DNA from: Streptomyces sp. NBC_01306
GTDB taxonomy: Bacteria > Actinomycetota > Actinomycetes > Streptomycetales > Streptomycetaceae
Direction of reading: 5' to 3'
DNA length: 64,000 nucleotides
Assembly: GCF_026340465.1 (NCBI RefSeq)
Contig: NZ_JAPEPC010000001.1
Location: 2,855,501 to 2,919,500 of the forward strand
The notes under the pieces: model-generated
What the model saw: only the letters and a program-made list of their open reading frames with translations
Database searches by the model: none
What the model was told of the DNA's origin: nothing
Program-made: the position numbers and the translations under genes
In this document: positions 16,587-25,283 of the stretch, in pieces
Layout: every line of letters begins with the position of its first letter
Position numbering within the stretch: position 1 is the stretch's first letter

Positions 16587-17834
16587 TCAAGCAGCCTTAA
16601 GGAAACTGTTCCAACCGCCCTCGGGCCGCTGTCCGACTTCGAGGGTACGCAGCTTGTCGAGCACAGCGGGGTCCTGTACATCGAGCCAGTCACAGAACTG
16701 CCGGAAGGAGACGAGCCGTACGTCGGGACGGCCCGCGATCTTCTTCATTGCTTCCTCGACGGCGTCCATGTAGAGGCCGCCGTTCCACTCCTCGAAGTGG
16801 TTGCCGATGTACATGGGCGCGCGGTTCGATTCGTACGCCCGCTTGAATCCGGCGAAATAGGAGTCGGCGGCCTGCTTGCGCCAGTACGGATACTGCGACG
16901 TCATGCCCTTTGTCGAATTCTTGGACTGGTTGGCCAGCATGTTGTAGTCCATCGAGAGCACCTCGAAGGTGTGCCCGGGGAACGGGATCTGCTGGAGCGG
17001 GAGGTCCCAGAGTCCGCCGCGCTTGACCGGCCATGTCTGCATTCCGCCGGGCGAACTGGCGTCGTAGCGCCAGCCGAGCTTCTTCGCCGTGGGCAGCAGA
17101 TTGTCCTGGCCGAGCAGGCACGGGGTGCGGCTGCCGACGAGTTCCTTCCGGTAGTCGAAAGGCAGCGGGGGCTCGTCGTGCCAGCCGGTGTTCGTACGCC
17201 ATTCGGTGACGAACGAGACGGCCTGGTCGATCTCGCTCTGCCACTGCTCGGGCGTCCAGTTCCCGACCGAACCCGAAGTGGTGCCGCAGAAATGCCCGTT
17301 GAAGTGCGTCCCGATCTCGTGGCCGTCGAGCCAGGCCTGCCGCGTGTACTTCATGGTCGCCTTGATGTGGTCATCGTTGAGATAACCGATGGCGGAGGCG
17401 CCGACCGGGTTGTTCGGCGGGTGGTAGAGCGATTTCTTCGACTCGGGGAGCAGATACAGCCCGGAGAGGAAGAACGTCATCCCGGCCTGGTGTTCTTTCG
17501 CGAGTTTCAGGAATCGCGGGAAAAGGCCGTTGCCGACCTCTCCCGCGCCGTCCCAGGAGAAAATCACGAACTGCGGCGGGGTCTGCCCCGGCTCCAGCGG
17601 GACCGGCTTGTCCGGCTGATTCGGCTGGAGGCCGGTGTCGGCGGTCGACCCGTCCCCGATCAGCCGGACCGGACTCTTCTGCGGGCCGGATCCCGCACCC
17701 TGGCTTCCCTTTTGCGCACTTCCGACTGTGGACTTTCCGCCGGCACCGCAGCCCGCCAGGCCGGCCGCGGCCGCAGCCCCGGCTCCCAGCCCCAGCAGGC
17801 CCCTCCTGCTCATGTTGCTCATCGCGTCACCCAT
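16587..17834 (-). CDS. Polysaccharide-deacetylase-like lipoprotein
   Basis: About 415 residues. ATG 17834 (MGDAMSNMSRRGLLG) is used; 17822 is also possible and has a GGTGA just upstream. The leader SRRGLLGLGAGAAAAAGLAGC has a twin-arginine motif and a lipobox Cys, so a Tat-exported lipoprotein is likely. The domain has the first NodB motif (FVIFSWDGAGE, Asp) and HEIGTHFNGHFC, which resembles the second metal-binding motif (H-x3-H with an additional His). Deacetylation of a cell-wall or surface glycan is plausible, but the usual TFDDG form is altered. It is separated from the phosphatase by a 93-bp AT-richer gap that could hold its own promoter. Confidence 0.75.
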   Translation of the reverse strand: MGDAMSNMSRRGLLGLGAGAAAAAGLAGCGAGGKSTVGSAQKGSQGAGSGPQKSPVRLIGDGSTADTGLQPNQPDKPVPLEPGQTPPQFVIFSWDGAGEVGNGLFPRFLKLAKEHQAGMTFFLSGLYLLPESKKSLYHPPNNPVGASAIGYLNDDHIKATMKYTRQAWLDGHEIGTHFNGHFCGTTSGSVGNWTPEQWQSEIDQAVSFVTEWRTNTGWHDEPPLPFDYRKELVGSRTPCLLGQDNLLPTAKKLGWRYDASSPGGMQTWPVKRGGLWDLPLQQIPFPGHTFEVLSMDYNMLANQSKNSTKGMTSQYPYWRKQAADSYFAGFKRAYESNRAPMYIGNHFEEWNGGLYMDAVEEAMKKIAGRPDVRLVSFRQFCDWLDVQDPAVLDKLRTLEVGQRPEGGWNSFLKAA

Positions 17835-17927
17835 CTGTTGCGTCGTCCGGCGGCCCATACAAGCGGGCAACCGGTCAGATGATGGGATTAACGTGATGGT
17901 TCCGACCAACCGGTACTATTTTTCACC

Positions 17928-18626
17928 CTATGCGCCGAACGCTTTTGCCTTTCCTTTGGCGGGCTTTGCACCAGCCAGGAGATGGGACGGCACCAGGTCC
18001 CTCGCCGGTTCCGTGTAACCGACGGAGACGATCCGGTCACCCTGGTACGTGAAGGTCGTCAGCGAGGCGAGCGTGCACTGCCGCTTGCGCGGGTCGTGCC
18101 ACAGGCGCCGCCGCTCGACGAAGCTCCGTACGGTCCAGATCGGCAGCTGGTGGCTGATACAGACCGCCTCGTGCCCGCGCGCGGCGTCCCGCGCCGAGTT
18201 CAGGGCGCCCATCATCCGGACGACCTGGTCCACGTACGGCTCGCCCCAAGACGGCCGGAACGGGTTGGTGAGGTACTTCCAGTTCGCGGGCCGGCTCAGT
18301 GCGCCGTCCCCGACGCCGAACGTCTTGCCCTCGAAGATGTTCTCGGCCTCGATGAGCCGTGCGTCGGTGGCGAGGTCGAGGCCGTGCGAGGTGGCGACCG
18401 GGGCCGCGGTCTCCTGCGCGCGCTCCAGCGGGGAGGCCACGACATGGGTGATGTCGCGGCCCGCGAGGTGCTCGGCGACCCGGTCGGCCATCTCCCGGCC
18501 CAGCTCGGAGAGGTGGTAGCCGGGGCGGCGCCCGTACAGCACGCCGTCGGGGTTGTGCACCTCACCGTGGCGCATCAGATGCACGACGGTGATCTCGTTG
18601 CTTCTGTCGCTGCTGCTGTCGCTCAT
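17928..18626 (-). CDS. Histidine phosphatase (phosphoglycerate-mutase-like)
   Basis: 232 residues. The catalytic L-M-R-H-G-E motif is near residue 17 ([21 protein letters not shown]), the [10 protein letters not shown] block supplies the second phosphate-pocket Arg and the late [10 protein letters not shown] segment the second catalytic His. The substrate is unknown. The [16 protein letters not shown] region is typical of actinobacterial homologues next to cytochrome maturation genes. It overlaps hemL by 4 bp, so it is translated with it. Confidence 0.87.
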   Translation of the reverse strand: MSDSSSDRSNEITVVHLMRHGEVHNPDGVLYGRRPGYHLSELGREMADRVAEHLAGRDITHVVASPLERAQETAAPVATSHGLDLATDARLIEAENIFEGKTFGVGDGALSRPANWKYLTNPFRPSWGEPYVDQVVRMMGALNSARDAARGHEAVCISHQLPIWTVRSFVERRRLWHDPRKRQCTLASLTTFTYQGDRIVSVGYTEPARDLVPSHLLAGAKPAKGKAKAFGA

Positions 18627-19945
18627 GCGGACACCTCTGCGGCGGCTCGGGCGGCGGCGGGCAGTGCGGCGGCGATGCGCTCGACCGCCCGCTCGTCGTG
18701 CGTGGTCGAAACGAACCAGGACTCGAAGGCCGACGGCGGGAGATAGACACCCTGCTCCAGCATCGAGTGGAAGAAGGGGGTGAAGCGGAAGGCTTCCTGC
18801 GCCTTGGCGTCCTCGTAGTCGCGGACGGGGCTGTCGCTGAAGAAGACGGAGAACATGTTGCTCGCCGTCTGGATCGTGTGCGCGACGCCTTCCTTGCTGA
18901 GCGCCGCGGTGACCAGGCCCTGGATCTCCAGGGAGACCGCGTCGACCTTCTCGTACGCGGCGTCGTCGAGCAGTCGCAGCTGGGCGAGCCCGGCGGCGGT
19001 GGCGACCGGGTTCCCGGAGAGCGTGCCCGCCTGGTAGACGGGGCCGACGGGCGCCAGATACCCCATGACGTCCGCACGTCCGCCGAACGCGGCGGCCGGG
19101 AAGCCACCGCCCATGACCTTGCCGAAGGTCATCAGGTCGGGGCGGACCCCGTCGACGCCGTACCAGCCGGCCTTCGAGGTACGGAAACCGGTCATCACCT
19201 CGTCGGAGATGTACAGCGCGCCGTCGGCGGAGCAGAGCTCCTTGAGCCCGGCGTTGAACCCGTCGACGGGCGGCACCACACCCATGTTCCCCGCGGACGC
19301 CTCAGTGATCACGCAGGCGATCTCACCGGGGTGGGCGGCGAAGGCCTGGCGTACGGCTTCGAGGTCGTTGTACGGCAGGACGATGGTGTCGCCGGTCTGC
19401 GCGCCGGTCACCCCCGGGGTGTCGGGGAGCCCGAGGGTCGCGACACCCGATCCGGCGGCGGCCAGCAGCGCGTCCACATGTCCGTGGTAGCAGCCGGCGA
19501 ACTTCACCACCTTGGCCCGGCCGGTGAACCCGCGGGCGAGCCGGATGGCCGACATGGTCGCCTCGGTGCCCGATGACACCAGGCGCACCTGCTCGACGGG
19601 CTCGATTCGGGCGACGATCTCCTCGGCGAGTGCGACCTCGCCCTCCCCCGGCGTACCGAAGGAGGTGCCGCGCGCGACGGCGGCCTGCACGGCGGCGACG
19701 ACCTCGGGGTGCGAGTGCCCGAGGATCATCGGACCCCACGAGCACACGAGGTCGACGTACTCACGGCCGTCGGCATCGGTCAGGTAGGGACCGGTACCGG
19801 ACACCATGAACCGGGGCGTACCGCCCACGGCACGGAAGGCGCGTACCGGGGAGTTCACCCCGCCGGGGGTCACAAGGGACGCACGGTCGAAGAGCGTCTG
19901 CGAAACTGGGGCTTCGTATTCGTACGGATAGCTCACACAAGCCAT
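18623..19945 (-). CDS. hemL: Glutamate-1-semialdehyde 2,1-aminomutase HemL
   Basis: 440 residues from ATG 19945; an open frame extends upstream to 20164, but that part has poor codon bias. HemL is a PLP enzyme that converts glutamate-1-semialdehyde to 5-aminolevulinate, the second step of C5-route haem synthesis. Motifs: [46 protein letters not shown] and the PLP lysine in [19 protein letters not shown]. It heads the minus-strand run to the cytochrome c maturation genes, a placement that could match haem supply to cytochrome assembly. Other haem genes (hemB, hemD, hemC) lie at 60-64 kb. Confidence 0.95.
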   Translation of the reverse strand: MACVSYPYEYEAPVSQTLFDRASLVTPGGVNSPVRAFRAVGGTPRFMVSGTGPYLTDADGREYVDLVCSWGPMILGHSHPEVVAAVQAAVARGTSFGTPGEGEVALAEEIVARIEPVEQVRLVSSGTEATMSAIRLARGFTGRAKVVKFAGCYHGHVDALLAAAGSGVATLGLPDTPGVTGAQTGDTIVLPYNDLEAVRQAFAAHPGEIACVITEASAGNMGVVPPVDGFNAGLKELCSADGALYISDEVMTGFRTSKAGWYGVDGVRPDLMTFGKVMGGGFPAAAFGGRADVMGYLAPVGPVYQAGTLSGNPVATAAGLAQLRLLDDAAYEKVDAVSLEIQGLVTAALSKEGVAHTIQTASNMFSVFFSDSPVRDYEDAKAQEAFRFTPFFHSMLEQGVYLPPSAFESWFVSTTHDERAVERIAAALPAAARAAAEVSA

Positions 19946-20193
19946 GGTGTCAGAGGCGCAGACGGTATTGCGGACAGGTGTTTCACCGCACATCCGTGGG
20001 GGAGGTCTCTGACACGATGATCGGGTTGCGCGGCGGGGGCCGCGAGTGGTCGGGTGGAGATATGCATCGCGGTGGCGGACTGGGTGAGGGGACCGATGAC
20101 CTCGGTCCCGAGCCTGCCCGAAGGGGAAAGCACCGACGAGAGGCAGAGGCGCGGGCGAAGGCACGGAGTACGGGAAGCAGGAGTGGTGGGCTT

Positions 20194-20631
20194 GTGGGCG
20201 TGACCTACAAGTACTTCGGCGCGCCCGACGGGGCGACGGCGGCCCGGGTGCCGGTCACCATGCGCCCCGAGCAGTTGGGCGGCGACGAGCTCGGCATGGG
20301 CGGCATGTTCACGAAGATAAAGCCGGAGACGATGGCCGCCATGGTCCTCACCGGCATCCAGGGCATACCGCTGGGCAAGGTGCCCCCACTGGAACTGGTC
20401 GTGCTGCACCCCGACTACGCGGTCGTGAAGCTCCCGATGACGGTCGTGGACCCGCTGCGCGGGGTCGGCGAGGAATCGGTAGGAGCCGCGGCCTTCATCT
20501 GGTCGACGGTCCCGGACCGCGGCGGCCCCCGGGACGCGTTCAACGCGTACCAACTGCTGCACGAATGGCAGGACTTCTCCCACCGGCTGCACGACGCGGG
20601 GCATCAGGCCTACTGCCTGGTGTGGCCGTGA
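20194..20631 (+). CDS. Conserved hypothetical protein (145 aa)
   Basis: GTG 20194 is chosen. AGGAG lies at about 20179-20183, and third positions become nearly all G/C from here, whereas the in-frame stretch from ATG 20017 to 20193 has mixed third positions and a basic, Gly/Arg-rich translation. The product ([13 protein letters not shown]...) is a soluble mixed alpha/beta protein with conserved-looking blocks ([59 protein letters not shown]). I recognise no domain. It is divergent from hemL. Confidence 0.65.
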   Translation: MGVTYKYFGAPDGATAARVPVTMRPEQLGGDELGMGGMFTKIKPETMAAMVLTGIQGIPLGKVPPLELVVLHPDYAVVKLPMTVVDPLRGVGEESVGAAAFIWSTVPDRGGPRDAFNAYQLLHEWQDFSHRLHDAGHQAYCLVWP

Positions 20632-20695
20632 GCGGGGCCGGTCCCGTACCCGGTCGCCGGTGTGCCGTGCCGGACGGACCTGCCGGACGGACGTG

Positions 20696-21277
20696 TCAGG
20701 TGGAGCGGCGCACGGGGGGATCGGACCAGCCGAGCGGATAGAGCACGGCGTCCTTGCCCTGGACCGCGGGCTCACCGCCCGCGTCGCTGAAGGCCGTCAG
20801 GGCCTTCACCAGGGCCGACCTCTCTTCCGGCGCGAGCTTCTCCACCACCGTCGCGATCTCCCGGCGGCGGCGGGCGGTGACCTCCTCGACCAGTCGGCGC
20901 CCCTCGGCGGTGAGGCGCAGCAGTGTGGCCCGTCGGTCGTCCGGGTCGGCCTGCCGGTCGGCGAGGCCGGCCGAGATGAGGCGGTCGAGCATGCGCATCG
21001 CTGTCGACGGGTTCACATCGAGCAGCTCGGCGAGCACCACGAGTTTCGCCGTGTCGTACGTCGACAGCACGACGAGCAGCCGGAACTGAGGCAGCGTGAC
21101 CCGGTCCTCCACCTCGGCCAGCGACCTGGCCGACACGGCCACCAGCAGACGGGACGCCGTCAGCACCGCGTGGGTCACCGCGTCGACGTCGTCGGCGCCG
21201 GTCCTCGGGGCAGCGCCGGGGCCGGTGCCCGGGTCTGCGTCGGTGCCGGAGTCAGTGGGGTGCGGTTGCTCGCTCAT
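20696..21277 (-). CDS. MarR-family regulator beside a ClC transporter
   Basis: 193 residues from ATG 21277. After an acidic, Gly/Thr-rich N-terminus of about 28 residues, the winged-helix core is clear: LPQFRLLVVLSTYDTAKLVVLAELLDVNPSTAMRMLDRLISAGL and the wing DPDDRRATLLRLTAEGRRLVEEV. It lies 61 bp downstream of the ClC gene on the same strand. Two TTTGC-N5-GCAAA palindromes sit upstream of that ClC gene and are good candidate sites for this protein; that link is inference. Confidence 0.9.
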   Translation of the reverse strand: MSEQPHPTDSGTDADPGTGPGAAPRTGADDVDAVTHAVLTASRLLVAVSARSLAEVEDRVTLPQFRLLVVLSTYDTAKLVVLAELLDVNPSTAMRMLDRLISAGLADRQADPDDRRATLLRLTAEGRRLVEEVTARRRREIATVVEKLAPEERSALVKALTAFSDAGGEPAVQGKDAVLYPLGWSDPPVRRST

Positions 21278-21338
21278 GGTTCTTTGTACCGCGCCCCGGT
21301 GCGGGTTCCGGCTGCCGGTGCCCCCGCCCCGGCCGGAT

Positions 21339-23099
21339 TCAGGACGTGGCTGCCCCGGCCACCGGGTGCAGCGCCCGCAGTACGCTCTGGTGGGTGATCC
21401 AGCCGACCGGGGCGCCCCGGTCCGCGTCGAGTACGGGCAGTCCGGTGCCCGGTGCCGAGACCAGTGCGTGCAGCGCGGCCGACAGCGGCATGTCGGAGCG
21501 GAGCCGCGGCGGCAGTTCGGCGAGGTCCCCGGCCGTCGCCGGTGCTCCGGCCCGGCCGTCCGGGGTCTCGGCCAGGGCCTCCGCCACAGCGCGGGCGGTG
21601 ACCGTCCCGACATACCGGTCGTCGGCGTCGAGCACCGGGAGGCTGCCGTGCTCGGAGTGGGAGAGCAGCAGCGCGGCTGCCGACAACGTGGTCCCGGCGG
21701 GCAGCGGATACGGGAGTTCTTCCATGACCTCGTCGACCCGCCGGCTGCCCAGCGGGGCGCCGGGGGCCGCGGCGTCGAGGTCGATGCCCCGGCGCCGGAG
21801 TTTCAGGGTGTAGACGGTGTCCTGGCTGAGCAGTTTGCTGACCAGGGTGGCGGTGACCACAGCCAGCATCAGCGGCAGGATGATCGAGTACTCACCCGTC
21901 AGCTCGAAGAGAATCACCACCGCGGTGATCGGCGCCCGCGCCGATCCGGCGAACACCGCGCCCATCCCGACCAGCGCGTACGCCCCGACCGCCCCCGCCG
22001 TGCCGGGCAGCAGCTGCTGCATGCCGATCCCGTACGCGGAGCCGAGCATCGCGCCGATGAACAGACTCGGCGCGAACACCCCGCCGGAGCCGCCGATCCC
22101 GATGGTCAGACTGGTGGCGATGATCTTGCCGACCAGGAGCAGCAGCAGGAACCCGGCGGCGTACCGGCCCTCGGCGGCGTTCTCCAGAACCGGGTAGCCG
22201 ACCCCGTACATCTCCGGAAGCGCCAGCAGGACGACGCCCAGCAGGAGTCCGCCGGCCGCGGGCCGCAGCCACTCCGGGCCGCGCCACGCCCAGTCGCAGG
22301 CGTCCTCGATCCAGTAGAGGGCGCGGGTGAAGCCGATGCCCGCGCATCCGGCCGCGATGCCGAGCAGAGCGAACAGGCCGTACTGGGCGACGTGTTCGAC
22401 ATGGAACGACGGCAGGTTCAGAAACGCGGCGTTCCCGAACGCGGCCCGGCCGATGACGCTCGCGGCCACGCTGGAGAGGACGACAGCGCCGAACGATTCG
22501 ATGGCGAAGTCCCGCAGAATGAGCTCCATCGCGAAGAACACCCCGGCCAGCGGGGCATTGAAGGTCGCAGCGATACCGCCGGCCGCACCGCAGGCCACCA
22601 GCAGCCGCATCCGGCCCTCGGTGACCTTGGCCAGCCGGCCCAGCGTGGAGCCGAGCGCCGAGCCGATCTGCACGATCGGGCCCTCACGCCCCACCGATCC
22701 GCCGGACCCGATGGTCAGCGCCGAGGCGAGCGACTTGACGACCGCCACATTCGCGTTGATACGGCCGCCGCGCCGGGCGACCGCGAGCATCACCTCGGGC
22801 ACCCCGTGGCCGCGGGCCTCTTTGGCGAACCGGTCCACCAGCGGCCCGTACAGCAGCCCGCCGACGACCGGCGCGAGCAGCACGAAGAACGGCCCGAGCC
22901 AGGACACGTGCGGGTTCGCGGCGTGCCCGGCGCCCGCGTAGTCCGCGTGTCCGGAGAAGAGCTGGGTGAACGTCTTGATCAGCCAGCGGAAGACTATGGA
23001 CCCGAGCCCCGCGCCGATGCCGGTCAGCGCGGCGAGCACGGCGAGCTTCCCGTGCTCCTCGCGCACCCTTGCTGCCTGTGCGACGCCTCTGCTCAACAT
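21339..23099 (-). CDS. ClC-family chloride transporter with CBS pair
   Basis: 586 residues from ATG 23099. ClC signatures in order: GHGVPEVM near 97-104 (in place of GSGIPE), GSGGSVGREGP around 131-141 with the gating Glu139, FNAPLAGVFFAMEL around 180-193, and GIGGSGGVFAPSL later. Two CBS domains occupy the C-terminal third (RVDEVMEELPYPLPAGTTL... and the final RSDMPLSAALHALV...). The position matching the proton-path glutamate (E203 of E. coli ClC-ec1) is Leu193, so a channel-like or uncoupled mode is possible. It is divergent from the SulP gene across a 350-bp region with two palindromes. Confidence 0.92.
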   Translation of the reverse strand: MLSRGVAQAARVREEHGKLAVLAALTGIGAGLGSIVFRWLIKTFTQLFSGHADYAGAGHAANPHVSWLGPFFVLLAPVVGGLLYGPLVDRFAKEARGHGVPEVMLAVARRGGRINANVAVVKSLASALTIGSGGSVGREGPIVQIGSALGSTLGRLAKVTEGRMRLLVACGAAGGIAATFNAPLAGVFFAMELILRDFAIESFGAVVLSSVAASVIGRAAFGNAAFLNLPSFHVEHVAQYGLFALLGIAAGCAGIGFTRALYWIEDACDWAWRGPEWLRPAAGGLLLGVVLLALPEMYGVGYPVLENAAEGRYAAGFLLLLLVGKIIATSLTIGIGGSGGVFAPSLFIGAMLGSAYGIGMQQLLPGTAGAVGAYALVGMGAVFAGSARAPITAVVILFELTGEYSIILPLMLAVVTATLVSKLLSQDTVYTLKLRRRGIDLDAAAPGAPLGSRRVDEVMEELPYPLPAGTTLSAAALLLSHSEHGSLPVLDADDRYVGTVTARAVAEALAETPDGRAGAPATAGDLAELPPRLRSDMPLSAALHALVSAPGTGLPVLDADRGAPVGWITHQSVLRALHPVAGAATS

Positions 23100-23100
23100 G

Positions 23101-23115
23101 TTTGCATTATGCAAA
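23101..23115. promoter_or_regulatory. Operator-like palindrome 1 (TTTGC-N5-GCAAA)
   Basis: TTTGCAT-T-ATGCAAA, perfect 7-bp arms, immediately upstream of the ClC start codon. It matches a second copy at 23147-23161 in outer bases and spacing. MarR-family operators often show TTGC...GCAA symmetry. Confidence 0.65.
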
Positions 23116-23146
23116 AATATACTGCGAGAAGCTACGCATGTGACTC

Positions 23147-23161
23147 TTTGCACTGGGCAAA
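23147..23161. promoter_or_regulatory. Operator-like palindrome 2 (TTTGC-N5-GCAAA)
   Basis: TTTGC-ACTGG-GCAAA, the same 5-bp arms and spacing as the copy 46 bp away. It lies in the ClC/SulP divergent region, so one regulator could control one or both genes. Confidence 0.6.
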
Positions 23162-23207
23162 TGAATGGGGAGGGGCAGTACGGACGGGGCCACCGGGCCC
23201 TACTCCC

Positions 23208-23297
23208 CTACTTCCCCGCCAGCCGCGCCACATCCGCCTCCGTGTAGAGGCGGAACCCTCCCTGGGAGCGGGCCGACGGCCTGACCGTAGAGTTGCC
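23208..23297 (-). pseudogene. Remnant of a MerR-type HTH domain
   Basis: Reading the minus strand gives ..STVRPSARSQGGFRLYTEADVARLAGK followed by a stop (23208-23210). The RPSARS-x-GGFRLYTEADVARL block is the second helix and wing of MerR-family DNA-binding domains. The upstream helices and all downstream parts are missing, and I find no start codon in a suitable place, so this is a decayed fragment. Confidence 0.6.
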
Positions 23298-23450
23298 CTG
23301 CCCGCGCGAGACCCGTGTGTCCGTGTGTCCTCAAGGCGCCGGGGTGCCGCCCGGCATCTCGTATCTCCCGCATCTCCCGGATCCCTGACCTGCCCGCCTG
23401 CCGCACGCCTCGATCCGGGTGGTGCCCGAGCACGACAGGTTCCCTCCCCC

Positions 23451-24962
23451 TTGCGCTCATCAGTTCTGCCCGACTCCGTCCGGGGACCGCGCCCGGTCTC
23501 CGGCGCCCGCCCTCCCTGGCTGAACCCTCGGGTCTTCCGTACGGAGGTGCTGGCCGGCCTGGTGGTCGGTCTTGCGCTGATCCCCGAGGCGATCTCCTTC
23601 TCCGTCATCGCCGGTGTCGACCCCAAGGTGGGCCTCTTCGCCGCGTGCACGATGGCCATGGTGATCGCCTTCGTCGGCGGCCGCCCCGCGATGATCTCCG
23701 CATCGACCGGCTCGGTGGCTCTTGTCGTCGCCCCGGTAGCCCGGGAGCACGGACTCGCGTACCTCCTGGCGACGGTGATTCTGGCCGGTGCGTTCCAGAT
23801 CGTCCTCGGCGCCGTGGGCGTGGCGAAGCTGATGCGGTTCGTGCCGCGTTCGGTGATGGTCGGCTTCGTCAACGCCCTGGGCATCCTGCTGTTCACCGCC
23901 CAGATACCGAACCTGACCGGTGTGCCCTGGCCGGTCTATCCGCTGACCTGCGCGGGCCTGCTCCTGATGGTGTTCTTCCCGAGGCTGACGAAGGTGGTCC
24001 CGGCGCCGCTGGTCTCCATCGCGATCCTCACCGTCATCACCGTTGCCGCCGGCATCGCGGTCCCCACCGTCGGCGACAAGGGCAGGCTCCCCTCGTCGCT
24101 GCCGGTGCCGGGCCTGCCGGACGTACCGTTCGACCTCCACACCCTGACCGTCATCGCTCCGTACGCGCTGGCGATGGCCCTGGTCGGGCTGATGGAGTCC
24201 CTGATGACGGCGAAGCTGGTGGACGAGATCACCGACACGCGCTCCGACAAGACCCGGGAATCCATCGGACAGGGCATCGCGAACATCGTCACCGGCTTCT
24301 TCGGCGGTATGGGCGGCTGCGCGATGATCGGCCAGACGATGATCAACGTCAAGAACGGGGCCCGGACCCGGCTGTCCACCTTCCTGGCCGGGTTCTTCCT
24401 GCTCATTCTGTGCATCGTGCTGGGCCCGGTCGTCTCCAGGATCCCCATGGCGGCGCTGGTCGCCGTCATGGTCCTCGTCTCGGTCGGCACCTTCGACTGG
24501 CACTCCATCAGACCGGCCACGCTCAGGCGGATGCCGGCCGGCGAGACCGTCGTCATGGTGATCACCGTGATCATCACCGTGGCGACGAGCAACCTGTCCA
24601 TCGGGGTGGTCGTCGGAAGCGTCATCGCCATGGTGATCTTCGCCCGCCGCGTCGCCCGACTCGCCGGGGTCACCTCCGTCATGGACCCGGATGCCGGCCG
24701 GATCACGTACACGGTGACCGGCGCGCTCTTCTTCGCCTCGTCGAACGAGCTGGCAACCCGGTTCGACTACGCCGCCGACCCGGACAGGATCGTCATCGAC
24801 CTGACGGCCGCCCATATCTGGGACGCGTCGTCGGTCGCCGCACTCGACGCCGTCACCACGAAATACGAGCAGCGCGGCAAGGCCGTCGAGATCGTCGGCC
24901 TCAACCGTCCCAGCGCCGAGATCCACGGGAGACTCACCGGCGAACTCACCGGCGGTCACTGA
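23451..24962 (+). CDS. SulP-family anion transporter with STAS domain
   Basis: About 500 residues. The start is uncertain: the frame is open far upstream and TTG 23451 is the last plausible start before the conserved core, which begins at VFRTEVLAGLVVGLALIPEA. About ten to twelve membrane helices follow the SulP pattern (ISFSVIAGVDPKVGLFAAC; SASTGSVALVV; MVGFVNALGILLFTAQIPNL; ESLMTAKLVDEITDTRSDKT). The C-terminus is a STAS domain (RIVIDLTAAHIWDASSVAALDAV). SulP proteins carry sulfate, bicarbonate, dicarboxylates or chloride; the substrate here is unknown. The divergent ClC gene suggests anion homeostasis. Confidence 0.88.
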   Translation: MRSSVLPDSVRGPRPVSGARPPWLNPRVFRTEVLAGLVVGLALIPEAISFSVIAGVDPKVGLFAACTMAMVIAFVGGRPAMISASTGSVALVVAPVAREHGLAYLLATVILAGAFQIVLGAVGVAKLMRFVPRSVMVGFVNALGILLFTAQIPNLTGVPWPVYPLTCAGLLLMVFFPRLTKVVPAPLVSIAILTVITVAAGIAVPTVGDKGRLPSSLPVPGLPDVPFDLHTLTVIAPYALAMALVGLMESLMTAKLVDEITDTRSDKTRESIGQGIANIVTGFFGGMGGCAMIGQTMINVKNGARTRLSTFLAGFFLLILCIVLGPVVSRIPMAALVAVMVLVSVGTFDWHSIRPATLRRMPAGETVVMVITVIITVATSNLSIGVVVGSVIAMVIFARRVARLAGVTSVMDPDAGRITYTVTGALFFASSNELATRFDYAADPDRIVIDLTAAHIWDASSVAALDAVTTKYEQRGKAVEIVGLNRPSAEIHGRLTGELTGGH

Positions 24963-25283
24963 CCACGACACCGGCCGGGCAGTCGGCCGTGCAGTCCGGC
25001 CAGTCGGGCAGGCAGTCCAGGCAGCCGGCCGGGCAGTCCGGCGGGACGTCTTCACATGCCGGGCACCGGCAGCGGACCCCCAGGACTGCGCCGTGCGGCT
25101 GATGTACGGCCCCCGGTCGACCGCGTACACCCGGCCCCCGCGGAATCCGGCCCGAGGATCGGCGGATGGCCAGGCATCTTCGGACGACGGATCCGGCAAG
25201 CGATCCGGCAGTGACAGGTTCAGCGGTGACAGGTTCAGGGGTGACCGATCCGGCGGCAGCGGCTCCGGCGGCCGTACGGGCAG
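24963..25283. other. Gene-free spacer with short degenerate repeats
   Basis: About 320 bp. The first third repeats GGGCAGTC/CCGGCCGGGCAG motifs (24975-25050). At 25211-25255 a 15-bp unit (GTGACAGGTTCAGCG) occurs twice with a decayed third copy. Short frames here have no ribosome site. I see no gene. Confidence 0.6.

Noticed and set aside
20017..20193. Upstream extension of the 20194 hypothetical gene
   Set aside because: Third positions are mixed and the translation is a Gly/Arg-rich run, whereas the region from 20194 has full coding bias and its own AGGAG.
24963..25283. Short plus-strand frames before the Mo oxidoreductase gene
   Set aside because: Repeat-derived frames with no ribosome site or domain.
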